Source of the DNA: Actinoplanes auranticolor
GTDB lineage: Bacteria; Actinomycetota; Actinomycetes; Mycobacteriales; Micromonosporaceae
Assembly: GCF_018332655.1 (NCBI RefSeq)
Contig: NZ_BOQL01000031.1
Span: 1-64,000 of the forward strand
Reading direction: 5' to 3'
DNA length: 64,000 nucleotides
In this document: piece after piece, positions 13,055-21,034 of the stretch
How the letters are laid out: the number at the start of each line of letters is the position of its first letter
Position numbering within the stretch: the stretch's first letter is position 1
Notes under the pieces: generated by a model
Database searches by the model: none
What the model saw: only the letters and a program-made list of their open reading frames with translations
What the model was told of the DNA's origin: nothing
Translations under genes and position numbers: made by a program

Positions 13055-13243
13055 TCAGTCCCGGTCGGTGTCGGCCGGCTCCGGCGTCCGGTCGGCCGTG
13101 CCCTCGGCGACCCGCGCGTGCAACCTTTCCCGGATCTCCTCCGGCGTGTACGCCCGGCGCCGCCGCTCGGAGCGTGCCAGCACCACCCCCGTGGCTGTGA
13201 TTCCCGCAAGCCCGGCCAGTCCCGCTACCTTCCACCAACGCAT
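13055..13243 (-). CDS. Small single-pass membrane protein (62 aa)
   Basis: A 62-residue protein with one N-terminal membrane helix (WWKVAGLAGLAGITATGVVLA), a stop-transfer Arg cluster (RSERRRR) and a short charged tail beginning YTPEEIRERLHARVAEG. No family function known to me. It converges on the APP1-like gene (3 nt between stops) and is divergent from the papain-fold gene, whose start is 18 nt away, so the two share one promoter region. Confidence 0.6.
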   Translation of the reverse strand: MRWWKVAGLAGLAGITATGVVLARSERRRRAYTPEEIRERLHARVAEGTADRTPEPADTDRD

Positions 13244-13260
13244 CTGCTGAGGATAGACAC

Positions 13261-13902
13261 GTGGTCGCCGACATCAGCCTCGACGAGGCCATAGATCTGA
13301 CGCGTACTGGTGACATCTGGCTGTTCCGTGGCCGCTCCGGGCCGGACCGGGCCATCCAGGCGATGACCAACAGCCCGGTGAACCACGTCGGCATGTCGCT
13401 GGTGATCGAGGACATGCCGCCGCTGATGTGGCACGCCGAGCTGGGCAAATCGCTGCCCGACATGTGGTCCGGCACCTTCCAGCGCGGCGTGCAGCTGCAC
13501 GACCTGCGCGACGCGGTCACCGTCTGGGCCCGGCGGTACGGCCAGCGCGGCTGGCTGCGGCAGCTCGAGCAGCCGGTCACCACCGAGATGGAGGACCGGG
13601 CGCTCAAGACGGTCGCCCGCCTCGACGGCACACCGTTCCCGTCCAGCGCCCAGCTCGCCTGGCGCTGGGCCCGCGGCCGGGTGCCCCGCATCCGCCTGCC
13701 GTGGCAGGAGCCGGGAGCCGATGAGGCCGACCTCGAGACGGCGTACTGCGCCGAGGTGGTCGCGGTGACCTACGAGGACATGGGTCTGCTGCCGCACGGC
13801 AAGCAGCCCAGCTGGTACGACCCGGGCCGCTTCTGGAGCGGTGACGACCTGGAGCTGTGCGACGGCTACCGGCTCGGCGCGGAGATCGCGGTAACGCCGT
13901 AG
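13261..13902 (+). CDS. Permuted NlpC/P60-like papain-fold protein
   Basis: 213 aa without signal peptide. The early TGDIWLFRGRS and NSPVNHVGMSL motifs (His) and a later ETAYCAEVVAVTY (Cys) match the circularly permuted papain fold of the YiiX/lecithin-retinol-acyltransferase-like branch of NlpC/P60, where His precedes Cys. Relatives cleave or transfer acyl/amide groups on lipids or peptides; the substrate here is unknown. GTG start at 13261 with a GAGGA box 7 nt upstream. Starts 18 nt from the divergent 62-aa membrane protein. Confidence 0.8.
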   Translation: MVADISLDEAIDLTRTGDIWLFRGRSGPDRAIQAMTNSPVNHVGMSLVIEDMPPLMWHAELGKSLPDMWSGTFQRGVQLHDLRDAVTVWARRYGQRGWLRQLEQPVTTEMEDRALKTVARLDGTPFPSSAQLAWRWARGRVPRIRLPWQEPGADEADLETAYCAEVVAVTYEDMGLLPHGKQPSWYDPGRFWSGDDLELCDGYRLGAEIAVTP

Positions 13903-13915
13903 TTACTCTGGGCCC

Positions 13916-16615
13916 GTGGTTCTGGTGGGCCGGGTGCCCGAGGTCGTCGCCCTGGACCGGTTGCGCGCCGCTGCGGCAGCCGGGGAGGGCGCCGCTGCGC
14001 TGATCGTGGGTGAGGCCGGCATCGGCAAGACCACCCTGGTCGAGGAGGCGGCGGCCCGCGCGGCTGCGGCCGGGGCCACGGTCCGGGTGGCCCGGGCGGT
14101 GCCCGACGAGGGCGCGCCCGCGTACTGGCCGTGGTTGCGGCTGCTGGAGGACGTGCCCGGACTCTCGCCGGAGCTGCTCACCGCGACCGCCGCCGAGGGC
14201 GAGTCCCAGGCCGCCGTGCGGTTCCGGGTGGCGCAGCGGACGGTACGCGCGCTGCGCGAGGCGGGTCACCTCGTCCTGGTGCTGGAGGATCTGCACTGGG
14301 CCGACGCTGCGTCGATCGCCCTGCTGCGGCTGCTGTGCCGGGACCTGTCCGGCTCGCGGCTGCTGGTGATCGGCACGGTCCGCCCGCCGGTGCCGCTCGA
14401 CGATCTGCCCGCCGTCGAGGTGCTGCGGCTGGAGCCGTGGGAGGCGCCGGCCGTGGCCGCCTACCTGACCCAGGAGGCCGGGCCGGACGTGCACGGTTCC
14501 TGGCCGGCCGTCGTCCACCGGCTCAGCGGCGGCAACCCGCTCTACGTCCGGGAGCTGACCCGGCAGCTGTCCCGCGAGGACCGGCTGCGCCGCCCGGCCG
14601 GACGGCTGGAGGTGCCGGCCGAGCTGCGGCGGCTGGTCGGCCGGCGGACGGCCCAGCTCAGCGCCGGCTGCCGGGATCTGCTGGGCGGGGCGGCCGCGCT
14701 GGGTGCGGAGATCGATGTGGCTGTGCTGCGGACGGCGGCGAGCGATCCGGCCGCAGTCGACGGGCTGCTCGCCGAGGCTCTGGACGCCGGCGTGCTGACC
14801 GAGGACCCGTGGCGGCCCGCCCTGCTGGCGTTCGCGCACGACCTGGTCCGGCAGGCCCGCTACGACGAGCTGTCCCGCGGCGAACGGATCGCCTGGCACC
14901 AGCGGCTGGCCGACGCCCTGGTCGCGGCCGGTGCCGCACCCGCCGACATCGCCCGGCACCGGGTACGCGCGGCCGTGGACGCCCGCACCCGGCAGAGCGC
15001 GGTCGACGCCTGCCGGTCCGCAGCCACGGCGGCCACGCTCGCCCTCGACTACGCGCAGACGATCCGCTGGCAGGGCCACGCCGTCGAGCTGGCGGGCGAC
15101 CCGGCCGACCGGCTGGCCCGGGCCGCGGCCGCGTACGCGGAGGGCCGGCTCGACCTGGCCCTCACCGACTGCGCGGCCGTGCTGGACAGCGCCGAACGCG
15201 ACCACCGGGCGGACCTGGCGGTCGAGGCGGCACTGGTGGTCCGCGGGGTCGCCGGCGAGCTGGGACCGGCCCTGCGGCTGCTCTGCGAACGCGCACTGGG
15301 CGTCGCCGGCCGGCACCCGCGGGTGCTCGCCCAGTACGCGTACCTGCTGGCGGACTCCGGGGACGTGCTGCGGGCGCGGGAGATCAGTGCCGAGGCGATG
15401 ACGCTGGCCGAGCTGAGCGCGAGCCCGGACGACGTGGCCGCGGCGGTGCACGCCCGGCATCAGGTGACCGACCCGTTCGAGCAGCCGGCGGAGGTGGTGG
15501 CCCTGGCCCAGCGCAGTTGCGCCCTGGGTCGTCCCGACGCCGAGCTCTGGGGGCGCACGTGGCGTATCGACGCGTACCTGATGGCCGGGGACAACGCCGC
15601 CGCCGACGCGGAGACGCTGCGGCTGGACACGCTGGCACGGCGGCTGGGCTGGCCGCTCGCCCGCTGGCACCTGCTGCGCGCCCGGGCGACCCGGGCCCTG
15701 CTGTCCGGCCGGCTCACCGAGGCGGAGCAGCTCGCCGCCGAGGCCCGGGAGGTCGGGGAACGCATGCAGGATCCAAGCGCGGTCGGGCTCTATTACGCGT
15801 TCCTGGCCGGTCTGGCCCTGCACACCGGCCGGGCGGAGGAATACGTCGCCGCGGCCGGGCGGATGGCGGGTGCCCTGTCGCTGCCGATCGCCGCGGCCCA
15901 GCTCGGCCGCACGGCGCTGGACGTGGGGGCGGGCGACATGGCCCGGCTGTGCTGGCAGCATCTGCGGCCCCGGCTGGACGACCCGTTCGCCGGCAGCCTG
16001 CGTACCTACGTGCTGGTCCTCGGGGGCGAGCTGGCAGCCGGGCTGGGCGATCACGACGCGGTCCGCACCTGCTACGAACGGACCGCGCGCCACGCCGGCG
16101 TCTATCTGAACAGCACCACGAACTGCCACGGGGCCGCCGCCCGCGCGATCGGCTCGATGGCGTCGGCGCTCGGCGAGCACGACGCCGCGGTCCGGCACCT
16201 CGACGCCGCGATCACGATGGACGCCGGTTCGCCGCCGTTCCTGGCGCACGCCCAGCTGGCCCAGGCGCGGGCGCTGATCACCCGGGCCGCGCCGGGTGAC
16301 CGGCGCCGCGCGCACGACCTCGCGGCCACGGCGGCCGCGACGGGCCGGCGGCTGGGCATGAGCCGGGTCGCGGCGGGCGCGCAGGTCCTGGCCGAGGAGA
16401 CCGCGGGGGTACGCGGGGGAGCGGGCGCGCTGACCGCCCGGGAACGTGAGATCGCCGGGCTGGTGGCCGACGGGCTCGCCAACCGCGCGATCGCCGGGCG
16501 GCTGGTGCTCTCCGAACGCACCGTGGAGACGCACGTGCGCAACCTGCTGGCCAAGCTGGGGCTGAGCAACCGCACCCAGGTCGCGTCCTGGCTACGTACC
16601 GAAGCTCAGCGGTAG
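13916..16615 (+). CDS. Large ATP-binding LuxR-type transcriptional regulator (LAL)
   Basis: 899 aa. An N-terminal STAND/AAA ATPase starts with VGRVPEVVAL and the P-loop GEAGIGKTTLVEE near residue 35, with a LVLEDLHWAD Walker B near residue 125. A long helical, TPR-like middle (about 330-810) follows, and a C-terminal LuxR helix-turn-helix (LTAREREIAGLVADGLANRA and SERTVETHVRNLLAKL). This is the MalT/LAL layout: ligand sensing in the repeats, ATP-driven opening, then promoter activation. LAL genes often control secondary-metabolite or sugar genes, but none lies next to it, so the target is open. GTG start just 13 nt after the preceding gene. Confidence 0.92.
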   Translation: MVLVGRVPEVVALDRLRAAAAAGEGAAALIVGEAGIGKTTLVEEAAARAAAAGATVRVARAVPDEGAPAYWPWLRLLEDVPGLSPELLTATAAEGESQAAVRFRVAQRTVRALREAGHLVLVLEDLHWADAASIALLRLLCRDLSGSRLLVIGTVRPPVPLDDLPAVEVLRLEPWEAPAVAAYLTQEAGPDVHGSWPAVVHRLSGGNPLYVRELTRQLSREDRLRRPAGRLEVPAELRRLVGRRTAQLSAGCRDLLGGAAALGAEIDVAVLRTAASDPAAVDGLLAEALDAGVLTEDPWRPALLAFAHDLVRQARYDELSRGERIAWHQRLADALVAAGAAPADIARHRVRAAVDARTRQSAVDACRSAATAATLALDYAQTIRWQGHAVELAGDPADRLARAAAAYAEGRLDLALTDCAAVLDSAERDHRADLAVEAALVVRGVAGELGPALRLLCERALGVAGRHPRVLAQYAYLLADSGDVLRAREISAEAMTLAELSASPDDVAAAVHARHQVTDPFEQPAEVVALAQRSCALGRPDAELWGRTWRIDAYLMAGDNAAADAETLRLDTLARRLGWPLARWHLLRARATRALLSGRLTEAEQLAAEAREVGERMQDPSAVGLYYAFLAGLALHTGRAEEYVAAAGRMAGALSLPIAAAQLGRTALDVGAGDMARLCWQHLRPRLDDPFAGSLRTYVLVLGGELAAGLGDHDAVRTCYERTARHAGVYLNSTTNCHGAAARAIGSMASALGEHDAAVRHLDAAITMDAGSPPFLAHAQLAQARALITRAAPGDRRRAHDLAATAAATGRRLGMSRVAAGAQVLAEETAGVRGGAGALTAREREIAGLVADGLANRAIAGRLVLSERTVETHVRNLLAKLGLSNRTQVASWLRTEAQR

Positions 16616-16655
16616 TACTGAGGTGTCCGGGCGCCGCAGTCGCGAGGCTTCGGGG

Positions 16656-17180
16656 ATGACTCAGCACCAGCGCCTCGAAGGCGACATCCGGCCCGGCACC
16701 TATCTGATCGACGCCGCCCGTTCCAGCGTGCGGCTCACGGCGACCCACACCTTCGGCCTCAGACCCGTGGACGCGACCGTGGCCGTACGGTCCGGCACGG
16801 TGATGGTCGGGACGAGACCCGAGCAGTCCACGGTCTCGGCCGACCTGGACGCGGCCAGCTTCACCACCGATGATCCACGCCGCGACAAGGACGTCCGGGG
16901 CAAGCGCTTCCTGGCCGTCGGGACCCACCCGGCGATCGGCTTCCGCAGCACCGGCCTGAGCCGTACGGCCGACGGCTGGCAGCTCGCCGGGGTGCTGAGC
17001 GTCCGCGGCGGCTCGGCCCCGATCACGCTGTCCATCGTGGACGTCGAACCGGTCACCGACGGCTACCGCATCCGGGCCACGACGACGGTCGACCGGGTGG
17101 CGGCGGGAGTGGGCGCGGGCCGTGCCCTGATCGGCCGGCACGTCCGGGTGACCGTGGAGTGCCGCGTTACATCCAGCTGA
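16656..17180 (+). CDS. YceI family protein
   Basis: 174 aa with the YceI lipocalin-like beta-barrel pattern: IRPGTYLIDAARSSVRLTATHTFG at the N-terminus, the central DDPRRDKDVRGKRFLAVGTHPAIGF segment and a C-terminal RALIGRHVRVTVE strand. Family members bind polyisoprenoid or amphiphilic ligands. This one has no signal peptide, unlike E. coli YceI, which is common in actinobacteria. The ATG at 16656 gives the family N-terminus; an in-frame GTG at 16623 is less likely. Confidence 0.85.
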   Translation: MTQHQRLEGDIRPGTYLIDAARSSVRLTATHTFGLRPVDATVAVRSGTVMVGTRPEQSTVSADLDAASFTTDDPRRDKDVRGKRFLAVGTHPAIGFRSTGLSRTADGWQLAGVLSVRGGSAPITLSIVDVEPVTDGYRIRATTTVDRVAAGVGAGRALIGRHVRVTVECRVTSS

Positions 17181-17198
17181 TCGGGGTAGTCAGCACAC

Positions 17199-17579
17199 AT
17201 GCTGAGAATCGCACAGTTGACCCTGGACGTGCAGGACATCGACGTGATGACGGCCTTCTGGTCGGCGGCTCTGGGTTACCGCGTGGAGAAGGGCGACGAC
17301 GGCAACGCGTCGCTGATCCCGCCGGACGACGCACCGCCGGGCGCCCAGCACATGTGGCTGCAGGCGTCGGCCGGCCCGAAGTCGGGGAAGAACCGCGCCC
17401 ATCCGGACCTGACCGCCGCCGACCCCCAGGCTGAGGCGGAACGCCTGATCGGCCTGGGCGCCCGCCATGCGGACGTGGGGCAGAAGGGCGACGAGCCGTA
17501 CATCGTGCTGGCCGACCCGGAAGGCAACGAGTTCTGTGTCCTGACGGCCTGGCGCGATCCCGCCCTGGCCGGCCGGTGA
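17199..17579 (+). CDS. VOC superfamily (glyoxalase-like) protein
   Basis: 126 aa with two babbbeta vicinal-oxygen-chelate modules: IAQLTLDVQDIDVMTAFWSA at the N-terminus and PYIVLADPEGNEFCVL at the C-terminus. The latter carries the Glu often used as a metal ligand, though the first module has Leu where a metal His often sits, so metal-dependent catalysis is doubtful. Typical of small actinobacterial VOC proteins, often of detoxification or resistance type; substrate unknown. It starts 18 nt after the YceI gene and ends at a strong terminator. Confidence 0.85.
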   Translation: MLRIAQLTLDVQDIDVMTAFWSAALGYRVEKGDDGNASLIPPDDAPPGAQHMWLQASAGPKSGKNRAHPDLTAADPQAEAERLIGLGARHADVGQKGDEPYIVLADPEGNEFCVLTAWRDPALAGR

Positions 17580-17580
17580 C

Positions 17581-17622
17581 AGCAGAAAGGGCGCTGAGGG
17601 GTGACCCTCAGCGCCCTCTGCT
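17581..17622. terminator. Bidirectional terminator between VOC and helicase genes
   Basis: A perfect 13-bp stem (17588-17600 with 17605-17617) encloses the loop GTGA, extended by a second AGCAG/CTGCT pairing (17581-17585 with 17618-17622). It lies between two convergent genes. Confidence 0.85.
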
Positions 17623-17631
17623 CGCGGGTGG

Positions 17632-19176
17632 TTAGCGCGCTGCCCGGCTGCGGGCCGAGAACGCCGCCGCGCCGCCGCTGGACGACTGGCTCGTGTGCAC
17701 GGCGGTCGAGCCCGTGCCGCCGCGCCGGGCACCGCGGGCGCCGCCGCCCTGGGTGCGGGCCGCCGGGGAACGGCCGCCGGAGGAGCGGGCCCCCTGGGTG
17801 TGGCCGCCCTGGCCGCGAGCGCCGGAGCCGGCCGGCTGGTCGCCGCCCGCACCACGCGCGCCGCCGCCCGTACGGCCGCCGCCCGTGCCGCGACCGCCGC
17901 CCGCCGCCCGGGGGCCACCCGTGGCTGCGCCGCGACCGCCGCCCGACCGGCCGCGCCGGGCCTGGCCGCCCTGCTCCTCGACCGGCTCGGGCACCGGGGA
18001 CACCGGCGCGCTGTAGGTGCGCTCACCCGGAGCGAGCTGCGCGAGCAGCGCGTCGCCCGGACGGGCCTTGCTCGTGGTCGGCCTGATGCCGGCCTTGCGG
18101 GTGAGGTCGCGGACCTCACTCTGCTGGTCGTCGGTCATCAGCGTGATGACCGTGCCCTGCGCGCCGGCCCGGGCGGTACGCCCGGAGCGGTGCAGGTACG
18201 CCTTGTGCTCGACCGGCGGGTCGGCGTGGATCACGATCGCGACGTCGTCCACGTGGATGCCGCGGGCCGCGATGTCCGTGGCCACCAGCGTCTGCGCGCT
18301 GCCGTCGGAGAACGCCGCCATGTTGCGGTTGCGGGCGTTCTGCGCGAGGTTGCCGTGCAGCTCGACCGCCGGCACGCCGGCCTGCACGAGCTGACGGGTC
18401 AGCGTCTTGGCGCGGCGCTTGGTGCGGGTGAACACCACCGTGCGGCCGGGCGCGGCGGTCAGGTCGACCAGCACCGGGAACCGGTCGTCGTGGCGCACGT
18501 GCAGCACGTGGTGGGTCATCTCGATCGGGGCCTCGGCCGCCGAGTCGACGTGGTGCGTGACCGGCTTGTGCATGAACCGCTTGACCAGCACGTCGACGCC
18601 GTTGTCGAGGGTCGCCGAGAACAGCATCCGCTGGCCGTTGGCCGGGGTGCCGTCCATCAGCCGCCGGACCACCGGCAGGAAGCCCAGGTCGGCCATGTGG
18701 TCGGCCTCGTCGAGCACGGTGATCTCGACCGCGTCCAGGCTGGCGTAGCCCTGCTGGATGTGGTCGGCCAGCCGGCCCGGGCAGGCGACGAGGATGTCGA
18801 CGCCGGCCTTCAGGCCCTTGATCTGCGGGTTCGCCCCGACGCCGCCGAAGACGGTGAGGGTACGCAACCCGAGGATCGCGGCCAGCGGGGCGATGGTCGC
18901 CTCGATCTGGGTGGCGAGCTCACGGGTCGGCGCCAGGATCAGCGCGCGAGGCCGGGTCGGCCGCCGCGGCGACTTGCTCTCGGCCAGCCGGGCCAGCACG
19001 GGCAGGACGAACGCGTACGTCTTGCCGGAGCCGGTGCGGCCGCGGCCGAGCACGTCGCGGCCCGCGAGCGAGTCCGGCAGCGTGGCCGCCTGGATCGGGA
19101 AGGGGCTGGTGATGCCGAGGTCGGCGAGGGCCGCGGCAAGCTTCGTGGGCACGCCGAGGTCGGTGAACGAGGACAT
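17632..19176 (-). CDS. DEAD-box ATP-dependent RNA helicase
   Basis: 514 aa. The helicase core shows the Q-motif region (FPIQAATLPDSLAG), motif I GRGRTGSGKT, Ia PTRELATQ, II DEAD (VLDEADHMADLGF), III SAT (LFSATLDNG) and VI HRSGRTARAG. The last 110 residues are a Gly/Arg/Ala-rich RGG-like tail, typical of RNA-binding extensions in actinobacterial DEAD helicases of the cold-shock/ribosome-assembly class (RhlE/DeaD-like). Cytoplasmic, unwinds structured RNA. The ATG at 19176 begins MSSFTDLGVP, the usual start of the family. Confidence 0.95.
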   Translation of the reverse strand: MSSFTDLGVPTKLAAALADLGITSPFPIQAATLPDSLAGRDVLGRGRTGSGKTYAFVLPVLARLAESKSPRRPTRPRALILAPTRELATQIEATIAPLAAILGLRTLTVFGGVGANPQIKGLKAGVDILVACPGRLADHIQQGYASLDAVEITVLDEADHMADLGFLPVVRRLMDGTPANGQRMLFSATLDNGVDVLVKRFMHKPVTHHVDSAAEAPIEMTHHVLHVRHDDRFPVLVDLTAAPGRTVVFTRTKRRAKTLTRQLVQAGVPAVELHGNLAQNARNRNMAAFSDGSAQTLVATDIAARGIHVDDVAIVIHADPPVEHKAYLHRSGRTARAGAQGTVITLMTDDQQSEVRDLTRKAGIRPTTSKARPGDALLAQLAPGERTYSAPVSPVPEPVEEQGGQARRGRSGGGRGAATGGPRAAGGGRGTGGGRTGGGARGAGGDQPAGSGARGQGGHTQGARSSGGRSPAARTQGGGARGARRGGTGSTAVHTSQSSSGGAAAFSARSRAAR

Positions 19177-19424
19177 GTAGGTGTGAACTCCGTAAGTCTG
19201 AAGGGGTCGTCCTGCCCGGCGCAGACCTCACGGGTCGCGGCGCGTGGTGGTCGATCCAAAGGCGGCCCGAGGCAGAACTGGGCGGGCCGCGAGATCAAGT
19301 GTACGCGCTGTCGTACCGCAACCCCGCCGCACCCGACTGTGACCCTTCCTGCACCCCGCGGCACTCACCGTTTCTCCTCAGTGCCGGACTCCCCCGCCGG
19401 CCGGTATTGCGAGGAGAGACCCCC

Positions 19425-20273
19425 ATGAGCGGTGCTGTTGTCTTCGACCGCCGTCGCGAGGACGTCGTACGGGCGCACATGCCGCTCGTCGGTCATCTGG
19501 TCCGCGAGATGCTGGCCCGGGTGCCCGCCCACGTCAACCGCGACGACCTGCTCTCAGCCGGGTACGCGGCCCTGGTCGCCGCCGCCCGGGGCTTCGACGA
19601 GGCGCGGGGCGTGCCGTTCGCCCGGTTCGCGGCGGCCCGGGTGCGCGGTGCCCTGCTGGACGAGCTGCGCGGGCTGGACTGGGCCAGCCGGTCGGTGCGG
19701 CAGCGGGCCCGGCGTACGGACACCGCCCGCCAGGAGCTGACCGCCGAGCTGGGCCGGATCCCGACGGCCGCCGAGGTCGCCGCGCACCTGGGCTGCACGG
19801 TCGAGGACATCGAGTCCGCGGACGACGACGTGGCCCGGGCCGTGGTGTTCAGCCTGCAGGGCTTCGCCACCGTGGGGGCCGACGACATGGTGACCGAGCC
19901 CGGTGCGGGCCCGGAGGAGCTGCTGATCCGGCGCGAGCGGCTGGGTTACCTGCGGCACGCCATCGACGTGCTGCCGGACCGGTTGCGCGCGGTCATCACC
20001 GGTTACTTCTTCGAGGAGCGCCCGATGGCCCGGATCGCCGAGGAGCTGGGGGTCACCGAGTCGCGGGTGTCGCAACTGCGCGCCGAGGCGCTGGCCCTGC
20101 TCAAGGACGGTCTGAACACGCACCTGGACCCGGCGCTGGCGGCTCAGAGCCCGGTCAGGGACGGGTGCGTGGCGCGCCGCCGGGCGGCGTACTACGACCA
20201 GATCGCGACCCGCGGCGGGCTGCGCGACCGGCTCGCGCTGACCAGCCCGGACGGGCTGCCGGTGGCGGCCTGA
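19425..20273 (+). CDS. FliA/WhiG-like (sigma-28 family) RNA polymerase sigma factor
   Basis: 282 aa. Region 2 reads VRAHMPLVGHLVREMLARVP through FARFAAARVRGALLDELRGLDW, with region 3 (ELGRIPTAAEVAAHLG) and region 4 (FFEERPMARIAEELGVTESRVSQLRAEAL). The intact region 3 separates it from ECF factors. In actinomycetes such sigmas run sporulation (WhiG) or flagellar and zoospore genes (FliA). ATG at 19425 follows GAGGAG; open sequence upstream has no protein character. It is a close paralogue of the sigma gene at 23409-24320, sharing the motif MLIRRE-like linker and the C-terminal LNTHLDP plus RRRA(A/G)YY segments. Confidence 0.92.
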   Translation: MSGAVVFDRRREDVVRAHMPLVGHLVREMLARVPAHVNRDDLLSAGYAALVAAARGFDEARGVPFARFAAARVRGALLDELRGLDWASRSVRQRARRTDTARQELTAELGRIPTAAEVAAHLGCTVEDIESADDDVARAVVFSLQGFATVGADDMVTEPGAGPEELLIRRERLGYLRHAIDVLPDRLRAVITGYFFEERPMARIAEELGVTESRVSQLRAEALALLKDGLNTHLDPALAAQSPVRDGCVARRRAAYYDQIATRGGLRDRLALTSPDGLPVAA

Positions 20274-20297
20274 GGCCGGCTCCGCGCGGAGCCGGCC
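20274..20297. terminator. Bidirectional terminator hairpin
   Basis: Perfect arms GGCCGGCTCC (20274-20283) and GGAGCCGGCC (20288-20297) around GCGC, starting directly after the sigma stop and 12 nt before the convergent lipoprotein stop. Confidence 0.8.
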
Positions 20298-20308
20298 CCG
20301 GGCTGGGG

Positions 20309-20827
20309 TCACGCGTTGGCGCAGGTGCCGGCCTTCTTCTGGGCGGCGATCGCCTTGTCGGCGCCCTTGGCGTAGAGGGCCAGGCCCTCCTTGGCGGGCT
20401 CGAGCTTCCACGAGTCCTTCTCGTAGACCATCGTGTAGGACTGGGCCGCGACCAGCTGCTTGGCGATCACGACGGCCCGGTCGGCGCCCTCCATCCGGGC
20501 GCTGCTGAGCGTGATGGCCAGGCCCTTGCGCGAGCACGCGGTGTTGAGCTTGACGTAGTCGGCCTTGGTGATGGCCTGCTTGCCGGCGTCGGTGTACATG
20601 TCCCAGGCGCCGGCGAAGTCACCGCCGCTGAAACGGTCGAACACGGTCTGCGCGGCGGCCTTGGCGCCGTCGATCGTCTTGGGCTGCGGGCCGCCGGCGG
20701 CCGCGGCGGCGGCGTTGCCGGCCGGGGCGGGCTCCTTGTCGTCGGAGCAGGCGGTGGTGAGGGAGACGGCGGCGACGGCGATGAGCGCCAGCGCGCCGAG
20801 GCGTCGGAACGGGTGGCTGTGGTTCAT
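20309..20827 (-). CDS. Putative lipoprotein, function unknown
   Basis: 172 aa. The N-terminus has Arg-Arg, a hydrophobic core (LGALALIAVAAVS) and lipobox LTTAC. After an Ala-rich linker is an NTF2/DUF4878-like region: AAAQTVFDRFSGGDFAGAWDMYTDAGKQAITKADY, then SYTMVYEKDSWKLEP. Such domains are found on many actinobacterial surface lipoproteins of unknown role. The ATG at 20827 fits the signal; 40 upstream codons are non-protein-like. It lies between two sigma genes and is divergent from the HelR-like gene. Confidence 0.8.
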   Translation of the reverse strand: MNHSHPFRRLGALALIAVAAVSLTTACSDDKEPAPAGNAAAAAAGGPQPKTIDGAKAAAQTVFDRFSGGDFAGAWDMYTDAGKQAITKADYVKLNTACSRKGLAITLSSARMEGADRAVVIAKQLVAAQSYTMVYEKDSWKLEPAKEGLALYAKGADKAIAAQKKAGTCANA

Positions 20828-20960
20828 GCACCGCTTAATGTCGATGGACCGTCCGGCGTAACGGGCAAGGCCCTGCCGTGACGGATTCCTTACACTTGCC
20901 ACCGCAGCCGTAACCCCGGTCACGGTCTCGCCGGGAGCCCGATGCATCGGCTATTCTGAG

Positions 20961-21001
20961 CGTTTCCACGGAAACGAAAAAAGCCACCCGAAAAGGTGGC
21001 T
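20961..21001 (-). terminator. Two adjacent hairpins, one a minus-strand intrinsic-terminator shape
   Basis: Hairpin A has arms CGTTTC/GAAACG (20961-20966, 20971-20976). Hairpin B has AGCCACC/GGTGGCT (20982-20988, 20995-21001). On the minus strand hairpin B is followed directly by a run of T, the only classical U-tract terminator I see in the window. It lies between the divergent lipoprotein and HelR-like genes, so it would act on transcripts starting near the 5' end of the HelR-like gene and running left. Confidence 0.6.
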
Positions 21002-21034
21002 GACCTCGGAATGCTACCACAACAGGGAGTAGCT

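Noticed and set aside
13604..16534. 976-codon minus-strand frame opposite the LAL regulator
   Set aside because: No domain, Arg/Gly/Gln-rich; the plus strand has P-loop and LuxR motifs.
20830..21034. Rifamycin-associated element upstream of the HelR-like gene
   Set aside because: I searched by eye for the known palindrome and found only unrelated hairpins.
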